DNA from: Oscillospiraceae bacterium
GTDB taxonomy: Bacteria > Bacillota > Clostridia > Christensenellales > Aristaeellaceae
Direction of reading: 5' to 3'
Assembly (NCBI GenBank): GCA_031280145.1
Contig: JAITHB010000134.1
Location: forward strand, 1-36,985
Length of the DNA stretch: 36,985 bases
Position 1 is the stretch's first letter; the number at the start of each line of letters is the position of its first letter. This document shows positions 7,584 through 14,869 of this stretch, in pieces. The position numbers and the translations under genes are program-made. The notes below the pieces were generated by a model, which did no database searches, was not told the DNA's origin, and was given only the letters and a program-made list of their open reading frames with translations.

Positions 7584-9167
7584 CTACATCGAATCAATGA
7601 ACCTCACAAAAAGCGGGTGCGGCTTATCAGGGCGAGAAAGGAACTCCGGATGATATATCACGCCAAGGTAGAACGGATGCTCGGGACGCTCGAACGCTTC
7701 GATAAAGCCGTCCTGCTTGTCTATCGCGGGGAAGCGAACGCCCTTCTCCGTCAACTGCTGAACATACGCGTGGTTCACCTCAAAGCGGTTGCTGTGGCGT
7801 TCGCGCACCTCGCGCAGTCCGCCGTAGCATTTGGACAGAAGGCTGTCGGACGAGATAACGATGGTCTGCCCGCCCATGCGCGAACGCTCCGAGCCCGTTT
7901 TGTCCGCGCGTTCCTTTGGCATACGGATGATGGGATCGGGTGTGTTTACATCAACTTCCGTTGTGTGGCTGCGCGGCAGGCTAAGCAGACCGCGCGCGGA
8001 CATGACGAGCGCGAGCTGCATACCGTAACCGATGGCGAGGAACGGCAGCTTATGCATATACGCGTAGCCGGCGGCTGCGATTATCCCTTCCGCGCCGCGC
8101 TTGCCGTGACCGCCGGGCGCGATAATCGCGTCAAGCCCAGCCAGATACTTTTCCGCGCCGTCCACTTCTATAGACTGACCCGATATCCACTTTATGTTCA
8201 CGCCGATGCGCCGAAGCGTTCCCGCGTGGCGAAGAGCTTCCGCGATTGAGCGGTACGCGTCGTGCATCTCTACATACTTGCCGACCAAACCGACGTTCAC
8301 GGTGCGCTCCGTGTTCTTCGCGCGTTCGACCATGGCAATCCATTCGGTCAAATCCGCGTCGCGTCCGTGCATATCCAACGCGGAAAGAACCTTATCGCCC
8401 AAGCCCTCCGCTTCGAGCGCGAGCGGCGCTTCATATATATCCGACATATCCAAATTTTCGATGACGCACTCGGTCGTCACGTTGCAGAACAGCGCTATCT
8501 TCTCGCGGGATTCCGTTGTGAGGCTCACGTCGCAGCGGCAGACAAGCAGGTTCGGTTGAATACCGATTGAACGCAGCGCCTTCACGCTGTGCTGCGTGGG
8601 CTTGGTCTTTATTTCAAGCTCGCTTCCGACCGTCGGAAGGTATGTCACGTGGATGTAGCAGCAGTCGCAAGGCGGCGCCTCCCACTTCATCTGCCGGATG
8701 GCTTCGAGGAACGGGGCGCATTCCATATCGCCGACGGTGCCGCCTATCTCGATGATTGCAACGTCGCCGCCCGCGTCCGCCGCCGCGCAGATTATGCGGC
8801 GCTTTATCTCGTCGGTGACATGCGGAATCATCTGGATGGTCGCGCCGCGATACGCGCCCTTCTGCTCCTGTTCCATAATGGAGCGGTGGATAAGCCCCGT
8901 TGTGACGCTGGCTTCACCGCCGAGCGTCTCGTCCGTGAAACGCTCGAAGTGACCTATGTCGCGGTCGGTGGGAGTGCCGTCTTCCGTTATATATATTTCA
9001 CCGCGCTGAAGCGGGCTGAGCAAGCCCTGGTCAATATTGTAGTAAGGGTCCATCTTCTGCATTGAGACGGAAAGACCGCGCGCCTTCAGCAGTCGTCCGA
9101 GCGCGGCGGCGGTTATCCCCTTGCCCAGCGACGACGCGACGCCGCCCGTTACGAACACATATTTCAT
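7584..9167 (-). CDS. pyrG: CTP synthase with a substituted glutaminase nucleophile
   Basis: 527 aa, normal length. Converts UTP to CTP using ATP and nitrogen from glutamine or ammonia. Start at 9167 has GAGG 8 nt upstream; the GTG at 9176 and ATG at 9173 sit too close to it. The synthase half is intact: FVTGGVASSLGKG, EDGTPTDRDIGHFERF, GGTVGDMECAPFLEAIRQ, KTKPTQHSVKALR, SDIYEAPL. The class I glutaminase half keeps APGG, the TTE segment and the His/Glu pair (HPEF, His506/Glu508). The nucleophile motif normally reading GICLGMQ reads AIGYGMQ here, so Cys is Gly380 (GGT at 8028-8030), and the oxyanion motif GGFG reads GGHG. Glutamine hydrolysis should be lost. The enzyme may use free ammonia, or the sequence may be wrong. 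Confidence 0.93.
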   Translation of the reverse strand: MKYVFVTGGVASSLGKGITAAALGRLLKARGLSVSMQKMDPYYNIDQGLLSPLQRGEIYITEDGTPTDRDIGHFERFTDETLGGEASVTTGLIHRSIMEQEQKGAYRGATIQMIPHVTDEIKRRIICAAADAGGDVAIIEIGGTVGDMECAPFLEAIRQMKWEAPPCDCCYIHVTYLPTVGSELEIKTKPTQHSVKALRSIGIQPNLLVCRCDVSLTTESREKIALFCNVTTECVIENLDMSDIYEAPLALEAEGLGDKVLSALDMHGRDADLTEWIAMVERAKNTERTVNVGLVGKYVEMHDAYRSIAEALRHAGTLRRIGVNIKWISGQSIEVDGAEKYLAGLDAIIAPGGHGKRGAEGIIAAAGYAYMHKLPFLAIGYGMQLALVMSARGLLSLPRSHTTEVDVNTPDPIIRMPKERADKTGSERSRMGGQTIVISSDSLLSKCYGGLREVRERHSNRFEVNHAYVQQLTEKGVRFPAIDKQDGFIEAFERPEHPFYLGVIYHPEFLSRPDKPHPLFVRFIDSM

Positions 9168-9196
9168 ATTCATCACCTCAAAACGCCAATAGGCGA

Positions 9197-9225
9197 ATTA
9201 TATCATACAGCGCGGGTAAGGGCAA
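9197..9225 (-). promoter_or_regulatory. Sigma-A promoter of pyrG
   Basis: On the minus strand, TTGCCC (9220-9225) and TATAAT (9197-9202) are separated by 17 bp, about 30 nt before the start codon. A small CGCC-TATT-GGCG hairpin followed by TTTT lies in the short leader. The run of G at the start point used for CTP-sensing in Bacillus pyrG is not seen. Confidence 0.7.
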
Positions 9226-9288
9226 AGGCATTCGCCCGCCGCGCTTGCCTTCGCGTGGGGTATTTTGTTTGTGTGCAGAAAAACGCAA

Positions 9289-9317
9289 CACACAGGATAA
9301 ACAAGCCCGCATAATAT
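9289..9317 (+). promoter_or_regulatory. Sigma-K-like promoter of dpaAB
   Basis: CACA at 9289-9292, then 16 nt, then GCATAATAT (9309-9317). This matches the mother-cell sigma-K pattern mACm-N16-gCATAnnnT exactly. The Bacillus orthologues (spoVFA-spoVFB) are sigma-K dependent. The start point would fall near 9324, next to the ribosome binding site, giving a very short leader. Confidence 0.6.
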
Positions 9318-9336
9318 GATTTCGGGGGTGGACAAA

Positions 9337-10149
9337 ATGCAGTTGCTTATAATAGGCGGAGACCTTCGCGCGCACGGATTCGCGAGACTGGCGAGAACGG
9401 ACGGGCATGAGGTATTCACTTTCGGACACGGCGAGGAACAAGCTTCGGTAATACCGGACACATATGACATAGTCCTTCTGCCGATACCGATTGCCGAACA
9501 AGGCGGCTACATTCCCTGCGTCTTGTCTTCCGAACCAATACTTCTGCCGACCATATCAGGTCTTCTCACAGGCGGAATTTGGGGAGGAAGACAGGGTGCA
9601 ATGTTGTCTTCCGTACTTTTAAAGAACGGTCTTATATGCCAAGACCCAAACGAGATTGAAACGTACGCCGTCGCGAACGCGTATCTTTCCGCCGAGGGCG
9701 CGGTTGTTTCCGCGCTGGCGCGCTACCCTGACACGATAAAGGGCGCGCCCGTGCTTGTCGTGGGATACGGGCGGATAGGGCGAAGCCTTGTGCGGCTGCT
9801 TGCCGCGTGGGGCGCGGACGTAACCGTCGCGGCGCGGGATACCGTGCAGCGCGAGTGGGCGAAGGCGGAAGGCGCGAAGGCGGTCGATATGGCGGAGCTT
9901 TCTGACGCGGCGGCATCGAATAGGATAATATTCCAGACTGCGCCCGCTATGCTTATAAACGAAGTTGTCATACCATCGATAAGAAAAGGCACGCTGGTTT
10001 CCGACCTCACAAGGTCGGGAGTTGATATAGAGCGCGCGAGCGCGAACGGACTGATAGCGTGGCGCGACAGCGGCATTCCGGGCAAGTACGCGCCAGACGC
10101 CGCGGCGAAGATTCTTTATGACACGATAATGACGGCGCATAAAGCATAA
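9337..10149 (+). CDS. dpaA: Dipicolinate synthase subunit A
   Basis: 270 aa. With DpaB it oxidises the product of dihydrodipicolinate synthase to dipicolinic acid in the mother cell; DPA is then loaded into the spore core. The N-terminal half is DpaA-specific (MQLLIIGGDLRAHGFARLA; PIAEQGGYIPC), followed by an NAD(P)-binding Rossmann fold (VVGYGRIGRSLVRLLAAWGA). Start at 9337 is set by GGGGGTGG immediately upstream; the earlier ATG at 9316 lies inside the -10 element. dpaB follows after 17 nt. Confidence 0.94.
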   Translation: MQLLIIGGDLRAHGFARLARTDGHEVFTFGHGEEQASVIPDTYDIVLLPIPIAEQGGYIPCVLSSEPILLPTISGLLTGGIWGGRQGAMLSSVLLKNGLICQDPNEIETYAVANAYLSAEGAVVSALARYPDTIKGAPVLVVGYGRIGRSLVRLLAAWGADVTVAARDTVQREWAKAEGAKAVDMAELSDAAASNRIIFQTAPAMLINEVVIPSIRKGTLVSDLTRSGVDIERASANGLIAWRDSGIPGKYAPDAAAKILYDTIMTAHKA

Positions 10150-10166
10150 CTAATGAGGTGATTTAC

Positions 10167-10739
10167 ATGGCAAAGACAAAAATCGGATTCGCGCTGACCG
10201 GCTCATTCTGCACGTTCAAGCGCGTTCTTGATGTTGTAGAAGACTTGGTTAAACTTGGGTTTGACGTTCTGCCGATTCTTTCATACGCGTCGTCCGCTTC
10301 CGACACGCGCTTCATGAAGGCGGAATTCCTAAAGAGCGAACTTATGCGCGTTACGGGACACGCGCCGCTTGACACGCTCCAGCAAGTAGAACCGATAGGT
10401 CCCAAAAAGATGGTGGACGCGCTCGTTATCGCTCCGTGCACGGGCAACTCGCTGGCAAAGCTGGCGCACGGTATCGCCGACACGCCCGTTCTGCTTGCCG
10501 CGAAATCTACGCTGCGCAACGCGAATCCCGTCGTGATAGGCGTATCGACGAACGACGGACTCGCCGCCGCCGCGCAGAACATCGGCATCCTTCTCGCGCG
10601 CAAGAATATCTATTTCGTCCCGTTCGGGCAGGACGACCACATCGCGAAGCCCGCCTCCATCGTCGCGCACATGGAGAAGGTTGCGCAGACGCTGGAAGCC
10701 GCCTTGCAGGGGAAACAGGTTCAGCCGGTGCTGGAGTAA
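10167..10739 (+). CDS. dpaB: Dipicolinate synthase subunit B (flavoprotein)
   Basis: 190 aa, standard length. Flavoprotein-family partner of DpaA. Typical motifs: FALTGSFCTF at the N-terminus, VIAPCTGNSLAKLAHGIADT, and STNDGLAAAAQNIG. Start at 10167 has GAGGTG 6 nt upstream and gives the canonical MAKTKIGFALTGS beginning. Same operon and same sigma-K promoter as dpaA. Some Clostridia lack this pair and use EtfA instead; this genome has the dedicated enzyme. Confidence 0.95.
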   Translation: MAKTKIGFALTGSFCTFKRVLDVVEDLVKLGFDVLPILSYASSASDTRFMKAEFLKSELMRVTGHAPLDTLQQVEPIGPKKMVDALVIAPCTGNSLAKLAHGIADTPVLLAAKSTLRNANPVVIGVSTNDGLAAAAQNIGILLARKNIYFVPFGQDDHIAKPASIVAHMEKVAQTLEAALQGKQVQPVLE

Positions 10740-10740
10740 A

Positions 10741-10851
10741 CGAATGAAAAATTAAAAATGAACAATGAAAAATTAATACTTTAGGTTTGGTGTTATAGCT
10801 TTCCGTTCCAAAGTAATAATTTTTCATTGTTCATTCTTAATTTTTCATTCG
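10741..10851. repeat. Long inverted repeat built from AATGAAA-type heptamers
   Basis: Arms 10741-10782 and 10810-10851 match at 40 of 42 positions around a 27-nt loop. The left arm reads as five 7-nt units (AATGAAA, AATTAAA, AATGAAC, AATGAAA, AATTAAT). It fills the gap between convergent dpaB and the SDR gene and could act as a bidirectional terminator. Confidence 0.85.
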
Positions 10852-10857
10852 TATATC

Positions 10858-11637
10858 CTACGGCTGCTTCCCGATATACGCCAGAATGCCGCCGTCCACA
10901 TAAAGGACGTGTCCGTTGACGAAATCGGAGGCGGGCGACGACAGGAACACGGCGGGTCCCACAAGGTCGTCGGTCGTACCCCAGCGCGCCGCGGGGGTTT
11001 TGCTTATGATGAATTTGTTGAACGGATGCTCCGGCGTGCGAAGCGGCGCGGTCTGCGGCGTTTCGATGTAGCCCGGTCCGAGTCCGTTGCACTGGATGTT
11101 GAACTCGCCATATTCGCTCGCGATGTTGCGCGTCAGCATCTTGAGACCGCCCTTCGCGGCGGCGTACGCGGAAACGGTTTCGCGTCCGAGTTCGCTCATC
11201 ATCGAGCAGATGTTGATAATCTTGCCGCCGCGCTTCTCAATCATCCGCGGTATGACGGCTTTGGCGCAGATGAACGGCGCGTTGAGGTCAACGTCTATCA
11301 CTTTGCGGAAGTCTTCCGCGGACATTTCCGTCATAGGAATGCGCTTTATGATGCCCGCGTTGTTAACCAGTATGTCCACGCCGCCGAACTTCTCCGCGAC
11401 TGCCGCAACGAACGCCTGAACCTGCGGTTCGTCGGTCACGTCGCAGACCGCGCCGTACGCGTCTATGCCCGCTTCCTTATAAGCCTCGATTCCGCTGTCG
11501 ACCAAGCTTTGATTGATGTCGTTGAAGACGATTGCCGCGCCCGCCGCCGCAAGCCCCTGCGCTATCGAGAAGCCGATTCCGTATGACGCGCCTGTAATCC
11601 ACGCCGTCTTGCCTGTCAAATCAAAAAGGTTCCGCAT
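10858..11637 (-). CDS. Short-chain dehydrogenase, gluconate 5-dehydrogenase type
   Basis: 259 aa classical SDR. NAD(P)-binding GASYGIG near residue 16, NNAGI, catalytic Ser in NICSMMSE and YAAAKGG (Tyr/Lys). Overall it resembles gluconate 5-dehydrogenase / 2-deoxy-D-gluconate 3-dehydrogenase (IdnO/KduD), which interconvert keto- and hydroxy-sugar acids; the exact substrate cannot be read from sequence. Start at 11637 follows GGAGG by 5 nt; an ATG at 11649 lies before that site. It sits downstream of the M19 dipeptidase, whose stop is at 11649, so the two are probably co-transcribed. The functional link between them is unclear. Confidence 0.85.
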   Translation of the reverse strand: MRNLFDLTGKTAWITGASYGIGFSIAQGLAAAGAAIVFNDINQSLVDSGIEAYKEAGIDAYGAVCDVTDEPQVQAFVAAVAEKFGGVDILVNNAGIIKRIPMTEMSAEDFRKVIDVDLNAPFICAKAVIPRMIEKRGGKIINICSMMSELGRETVSAYAAAKGGLKMLTRNIASEYGEFNIQCNGLGPGYIETPQTAPLRTPEHPFNKFIISKTPAARWGTTDDLVGPAVFLSSPASDFVNGHVLYVDGGILAYIGKQP

Positions 11638-11648
11638 TTTATCCTCCA

Positions 11649-12581
11649 TTATATTTTACTTATATACCGCAGGAAACTCTCGCCCGCGATTCCGCGCACC
11701 GTCTGTTCGTCATACCTTGCGCGAAGCGCGTCGACGAGATTGCCCATCTTGCCGGGGTGTTCAAGACCGATCGGCGTAGATTCTATGCCGTCAAAGTCGG
11801 AACCGAAGCCGACGTTCCCCGCGCCGCCCAATTGGATTATATGGTCAATATGGTCGACGACGGTCTGAACGGTCACTGGGTTCGGCTTGTCTGAAAGGAA
11901 CGCGGGATAGAAGTTTATGCCTATCCAACCGCCGCGCAGGATGAGCGCGCGAATCTGGTCGTCGGTGAGGTTGCGCGAGTGGTCGCGCAAAGCGCGGCAG
12001 CAGGAATGCGACGCCATCGGTGACTTATCGGCGTGTTCGATTAAGTCCCAAAAGCCGCCTTCGCCAAGGTGCGATACGTCGATTGCGATACCAAGCCTGT
12101 TCATCTCGCGCACCGCCTCTAAGCCGAACGGCTTGAGCGGCTTGTCGCCGTCCTTGCAGTGCGGGTATCCAAGCTCGTTCTCGTTGTTCCACAGAAGAGC
12201 GCACATGCGCACGCCCCTGTCATAGAATTCGTGAACGCGCTCAATCGACCCCTCGAACACTTCCGCGCCTTCGACAGACAGAATGAAACCCGGCGCGTCT
12301 TCCTTCGCGCTCACAAATTCCTTGTATTGAACAAGCCCTTGCGCCGTCAATTCAGGTATGCTTTCAACCTGCGCCATCGCGCGTTCATACGGATGCCCCG
12401 CGGGTCCTATTGGTCCCGCCCAGAGCGTGGTCACTTGCAGCGTGACGCCGCCTTGCTTCATATGTTCGTACGTCACGACGGGGTTCACATCGGAAGAAGA
12501 TTGCGCGGGATGGCGTTCAATCCGACCCGCAAGCTTGGCAAGCTCGGTTAGGGTGTCGCAGTGGGTATCTATAATAATCAT
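11649..12581 (-). CDS. Membrane-dipeptidase family (M19) peptidase
   Basis: 310 aa zinc dipeptidase of the renal dipeptidase / PepM19 family. Metal ligands visible: DTHCDT at the N-terminus (HxD), the Glu in SVEGAEVF, His in DVSHLGEGG and His in MASHSCCRAL; GFGSDFDGI supplies the later Asp. No signal peptide with start at 12581 (AAAGGA 7 nt upstream), so it is predicted cytoplasmic. It likely hydrolyses dipeptides, possibly with D-residues. First gene of a two-gene unit with the SDR. Confidence 0.9.
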   Translation of the reverse strand: MIIIDTHCDTLTELAKLAGRIERHPAQSSSDVNPVVTYEHMKQGGVTLQVTTLWAGPIGPAGHPYERAMAQVESIPELTAQGLVQYKEFVSAKEDAPGFILSVEGAEVFEGSIERVHEFYDRGVRMCALLWNNENELGYPHCKDGDKPLKPFGLEAVREMNRLGIAIDVSHLGEGGFWDLIEHADKSPMASHSCCRALRDHSRNLTDDQIRALILRGGWIGINFYPAFLSDKPNPVTVQTVVDHIDHIIQLGGAGNVGFGSDFDGIESTPIGLEHPGKMGNLVDALRARYDEQTVRGIAGESFLRYISKI

Positions 12582-12610
12582 AGTGCAATCCTTTTCATTT
12601 CTCGCAACTA

Positions 12611-12639
12611 ATTTTACCATATAGTACTATAAAATGCAA
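12611..12639 (-). promoter_or_regulatory. Sigma-A promoter of the dipeptidase-SDR unit
   Basis: On the minus strand, TTGCAT (12634-12639), 17-bp spacer, TAAAAT (12611-12616). The -35 abuts the heptamer repeat at 12640. Confidence 0.65.
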
Positions 12640-12718
12640 AATGAAGAATGAAAAAATAATGGCTTGACTGTTGAAATCAAACCATTAATTCTTCATTATT
12701 AATTTTTCATTCTTAATT
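12640..12718. repeat. AATGAAA-type heptamer inverted repeat (second copy)
   Basis: Left arm AATGAAG-AATGAAA-AAATAATGG (12640-12662). The right arm (from about 12682) is, in reverse complement, AATTAAG-AATGAAA-AATTAAT-AATGAAG-AATTAATGG. Arms differ by whole 7-nt units. It lies between the dipeptidase promoter and the clpX stop. Confidence 0.75.
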
Positions 12719-12720
12719 AT

Positions 12721-13983
12721 CTACACCGCGCGGCTTCCCGTTTCTATATCGTCGTCCAGCACCAGAAGGGGCGGCTGTCCGCCGATGGTGTCCTGCGTTA
12801 TGATGCACTTGCGCACGTCGTTGCGGCTGGGCAGCTCAAACATCGTGTTCAGAAGAAGCCCCTCAAGCACCGCGCGCAGTCCGCGCGCGCCGCTCTTTCT
12901 GTCTATGGCGTTGCGCGCTATCATGCGCAGCGCGTCAGACTTGAACTCAAGCCCGATGTTGTCAAGCGCGAGCAGACTTTGATATTGCTTGACGAGCGCG
13001 TTGCGCGGCTCCGTCAGGATGCGCACGAGCGCGTCTTCGTCCAGCTTGTCGAGCGTCACGACTATCGGAAGGCGTCCCACGAATTCGGGGATGAGTCCGA
13101 ATTTCAGCAAATCCTCGGGGCGGATCTGTTCGAGAATCTTGCCGATATCGCGATCCTCCTTGCCGTGTATCTCAGCGCCGAAGCCCATGGATTTCTTGCC
13201 TATGCGGTTCTCGATTATCTTATCGATGCCGTCGAACGCGCCGCCGCAGATGAACAGAATGTTCGACGTGTCTATCTGTATGAATTCCTGATGCGGATGC
13301 TTGCGCCCGCCCTGCGGCGGAACGCTCGCGACGGTGCCTTCGAGTATCTTGAGCAGCGCTTGCTGAACGCCCTCGCCCGACACGTCGCGCGTGATGGACG
13401 GGTTGTCGCTCTTTCTCGCTATCTTGTCGATTTCGTCGATGTAGATGATGCCCTTCTGCGCGTTCGCGATATCGAAGTCCGCGTTCTGGATGAGGCGCAG
13501 CAGAATATTCTCCACGTCCTCGCCGACGTAGCCCGCTTCCGTGAGACAAGTCGCGTCCGCGATAGCGAACGGCACGTTCAATATTCTGGCGAGCGTCTGC
13601 GCGAGGAAGGTTTTGCCCGAGCCTGTTGGTCCAAGCATGACGATGTTGGACTTCTGAAGCTCGACGCCCGTCATTTGGACAGGCGAATTTATGCGTTTAT
13701 AATGGTTGTAGACGGCGACCGCGAGCGTGCGCTTCGCCTGTTCCTGCCCGATGACATACTCGTCGAGGATAGACTTGATGTCCTTCGGGCGAAGCTGGTC
13801 GGGCGAGCGCGTCGGCTGCGTAAGCCCCAGATCGTCTGCGATAATGTCTTGGCAGAGCATCACGCATTCGTCGCAGATATAGATTGACGGACCCGCGACA
13901 ATGCGGCGTACCTGATCCTGACCCTTTCCGCAGAAGCTGCAATGCGCCTGGTCGTTGCTGTTGTTGTTGATGTTTTTCGCCAT
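12721..13983 (-). CDS. clpX: ATP-dependent Clp protease ATPase subunit ClpX
   Basis: 420 aa AAA+ unfoldase. N-terminal zinc-binding domain CSFCGKGQ ... CDECVMLC (four Cys), Walker A GPTGSGKT, Walker [12 protein letters not shown], sensor and Arg-finger regions present; the ClpP-docking loop reads MGFG where IGFG is usual. Start at 13983 (MAKNINNNS) with GAGG about 10 nt upstream. It follows clpP with a repeat-filled gap in the order tig-clpP-clpX, a common bacterial layout. Threads tagged or damaged proteins into ClpP. Confidence 0.97.
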   Translation of the reverse strand: MAKNINNNSNDQAHCSFCGKGQDQVRRIVAGPSIYICDECVMLCQDIIADDLGLTQPTRSPDQLRPKDIKSILDEYVIGQEQAKRTLAVAVYNHYKRINSPVQMTGVELQKSNIVMLGPTGSGKTFLAQTLARILNVPFAIADATCLTEAGYVGEDVENILLRLIQNADFDIANAQKGIIYIDEIDKIARKSDNPSITRDVSGEGVQQALLKILEGTVASVPPQGGRKHPHQEFIQIDTSNILFICGGAFDGIDKIIENRIGKKSMGFGAEIHGKEDRDIGKILEQIRPEDLLKFGLIPEFVGRLPIVVTLDKLDEDALVRILTEPRNALVKQYQSLLALDNIGLEFKSDALRMIARNAIDRKSGARGLRAVLEGLLLNTMFELPSRNDVRKCIITQDTIGGQPPLLVLDDDIETGSRAV

Positions 13984-14004
13984 CGAAAAAATACCTCTGT
14001 TCAA

Positions 14005-14100
14005 AATTAAGAATGAAAAATGAAGAATGAAAAATTAATGGTTTTGAGCTTTAGAAGACAAACAATCAATTATTCATTTTTCATTTTTAATTCTTCATTA
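14005..14100. repeat. AATGAAA-type heptamer inverted repeat (third copy)
   Basis: Left arm 14005-14039 is five exact 7-nt units (AATTAAG, AATGAAA, AATGAAG, AATGAAA, AATTAAT). The right arm from about 14067 is the inverse with unit shuffling. It separates clpP and clpX and includes the clpP stop codon (14098-14100). Unlike the copy at 10741 it lies between co-directional genes. Confidence 0.8.
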
Positions 14101-14697
14101 TTTCTTCCCCTTCTCGCGGGGTTTGTAAATCTCGTCGATTATGCCGTAGGCAAGCGCTTCCTCAGCCGTCATGAAACGGTCGCGGTCGCTGTCGCGCTCT
14201 ACGCGCTCGACGGGCTGACCCGTCATCTCCGCCATGAGGCCGTTCATCTTGCGCTTGGTGTGGATGAGCCACTCCGCGTGAATCGATACGTCGCTCGCTT
14301 GACCGCGCGCGCCGCCCGACGGCTGATGGATAAGTATCTCGCTGTTGGGCAGCGCGAGGCGTTTGCCTTTGTCGCCCGCCATCAGAAGGAACGCGCCCAT
14401 CGACGCCGCAAGCCCTACGCACACCGTGCGCACCTGCGGCTTGATATACTTCATCGTGTCGTAGATTGCCATGCCCGCCGTGATCGAACCGCCGGGGCTG
14501 TTTATGTAGAAAGAAATATCCGAATCGGGATTCTCCATTTCAAGGAATAAAAGCTGCGCCACAATAATGTTGGCGGAATCGTCGTTCACTTCGCCGCCCA
14601 GAAAAACAATCCTGTCCTTGAGAAGGCGCGAGTATATGTCATAGCTGCGTTCGCCGCGGTTGGTTTGCTCGACTACCATCGGTATGAGTCCGCTCAT
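14098..14697 (-). CDS. clpP: ATP-dependent Clp protease proteolytic subunit ClpP
   Basis: 199 aa serine protease forming the barrel that partners ClpX. Catalytic triad Ser99 (GLAASMGAF), His124 (ILIHQPSGG) and Asp173 (DSDRDRF). SFYINSPGG is the oxyanion/strand motif. Start at 14697 follows GGAGG by 5 nt; the TTG at 14709 overlaps that site and is rejected. A short propeptide-like N-terminus ([12 protein letters not shown]) is typical. Confidence 0.97.
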   Translation of the reverse strand: MSGLIPMVVEQTNRGERSYDIYSRLLKDRIVFLGGEVNDDSANIIVAQLLFLEMENPDSDISFYINSPGGSITAGMAIYDTMKYIKPQVRTVCVGLAASMGAFLLMAGDKGKRLALPNSEILIHQPSGGARGQASDVSIHAEWLIHTKRKMNGLMAEMTGQPVERVERDSDRDRFMTAEEALAYGIIDEIYKPREKGKK

Positions 14698-14710
14698 CAA
14701 TTCCTCCAAT

Positions 14711-14733
14711 TCCGCCGTTTGTTTGTCGGCGGA
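14711..14733 (-). other. Hairpin in the clpP leader
   Basis: TCCGCCG (14711-14717) pairs with CGGCGGA (14727-14733) around a 9-nt loop, immediately 5' of the clpP ribosome binding site on the minus strand. On the plus strand it is followed by GTTTTT, but no plus-strand gene precedes it. It may stabilise the mRNA or occlude the binding site. Confidence 0.5.
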
Positions 14734-14747
14734 GTTTTTGTGAGTTC

Positions 14748-14777
14748 ATTTTACACTGGATACTATATGCAGTGCAA
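14748..14777 (-). promoter_or_regulatory. Candidate sigma-A promoter of clpP
   Basis: Minus-strand TTGCAC (14772-14777), 18-bp spacer, TAAAAT (14748-14753), about 50 nt before clpP. It suggests clpP can be transcribed separately from tig. No CtsR-type direct repeat was recognised. Confidence 0.5.
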
Positions 14778-14869
14778 CATGGCATAGTACGCGTCCTACA
14801 TTTTCGTCTTTTGCCGCTGCCGTCATTATGGTTTGCGCCATGGAAGATTATTCCTTAGAACTTTAACGT

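Noticed and set aside
9168-9240. Riboswitch or pyr-type attenuator in the pyrG leader
   Set aside because: The leader is only about 25 nt, with one 4-bp stem; too short for a known riboswitch or PyrR site.
12979-13887. Long plus-strand open frame opposite clpX
   Set aside because: Shadow of clpX in a GC-rich genome: no ribosome binding site, Arg/Asp-rich composition, and clpX is unambiguous on the other strand.
14711-14740. Hairpin plus T run before clpP as a plus-strand terminator
   Set aside because: No plus-strand gene lies upstream for several kilobases; it is more likely a leader hairpin of clpP on the minus strand.
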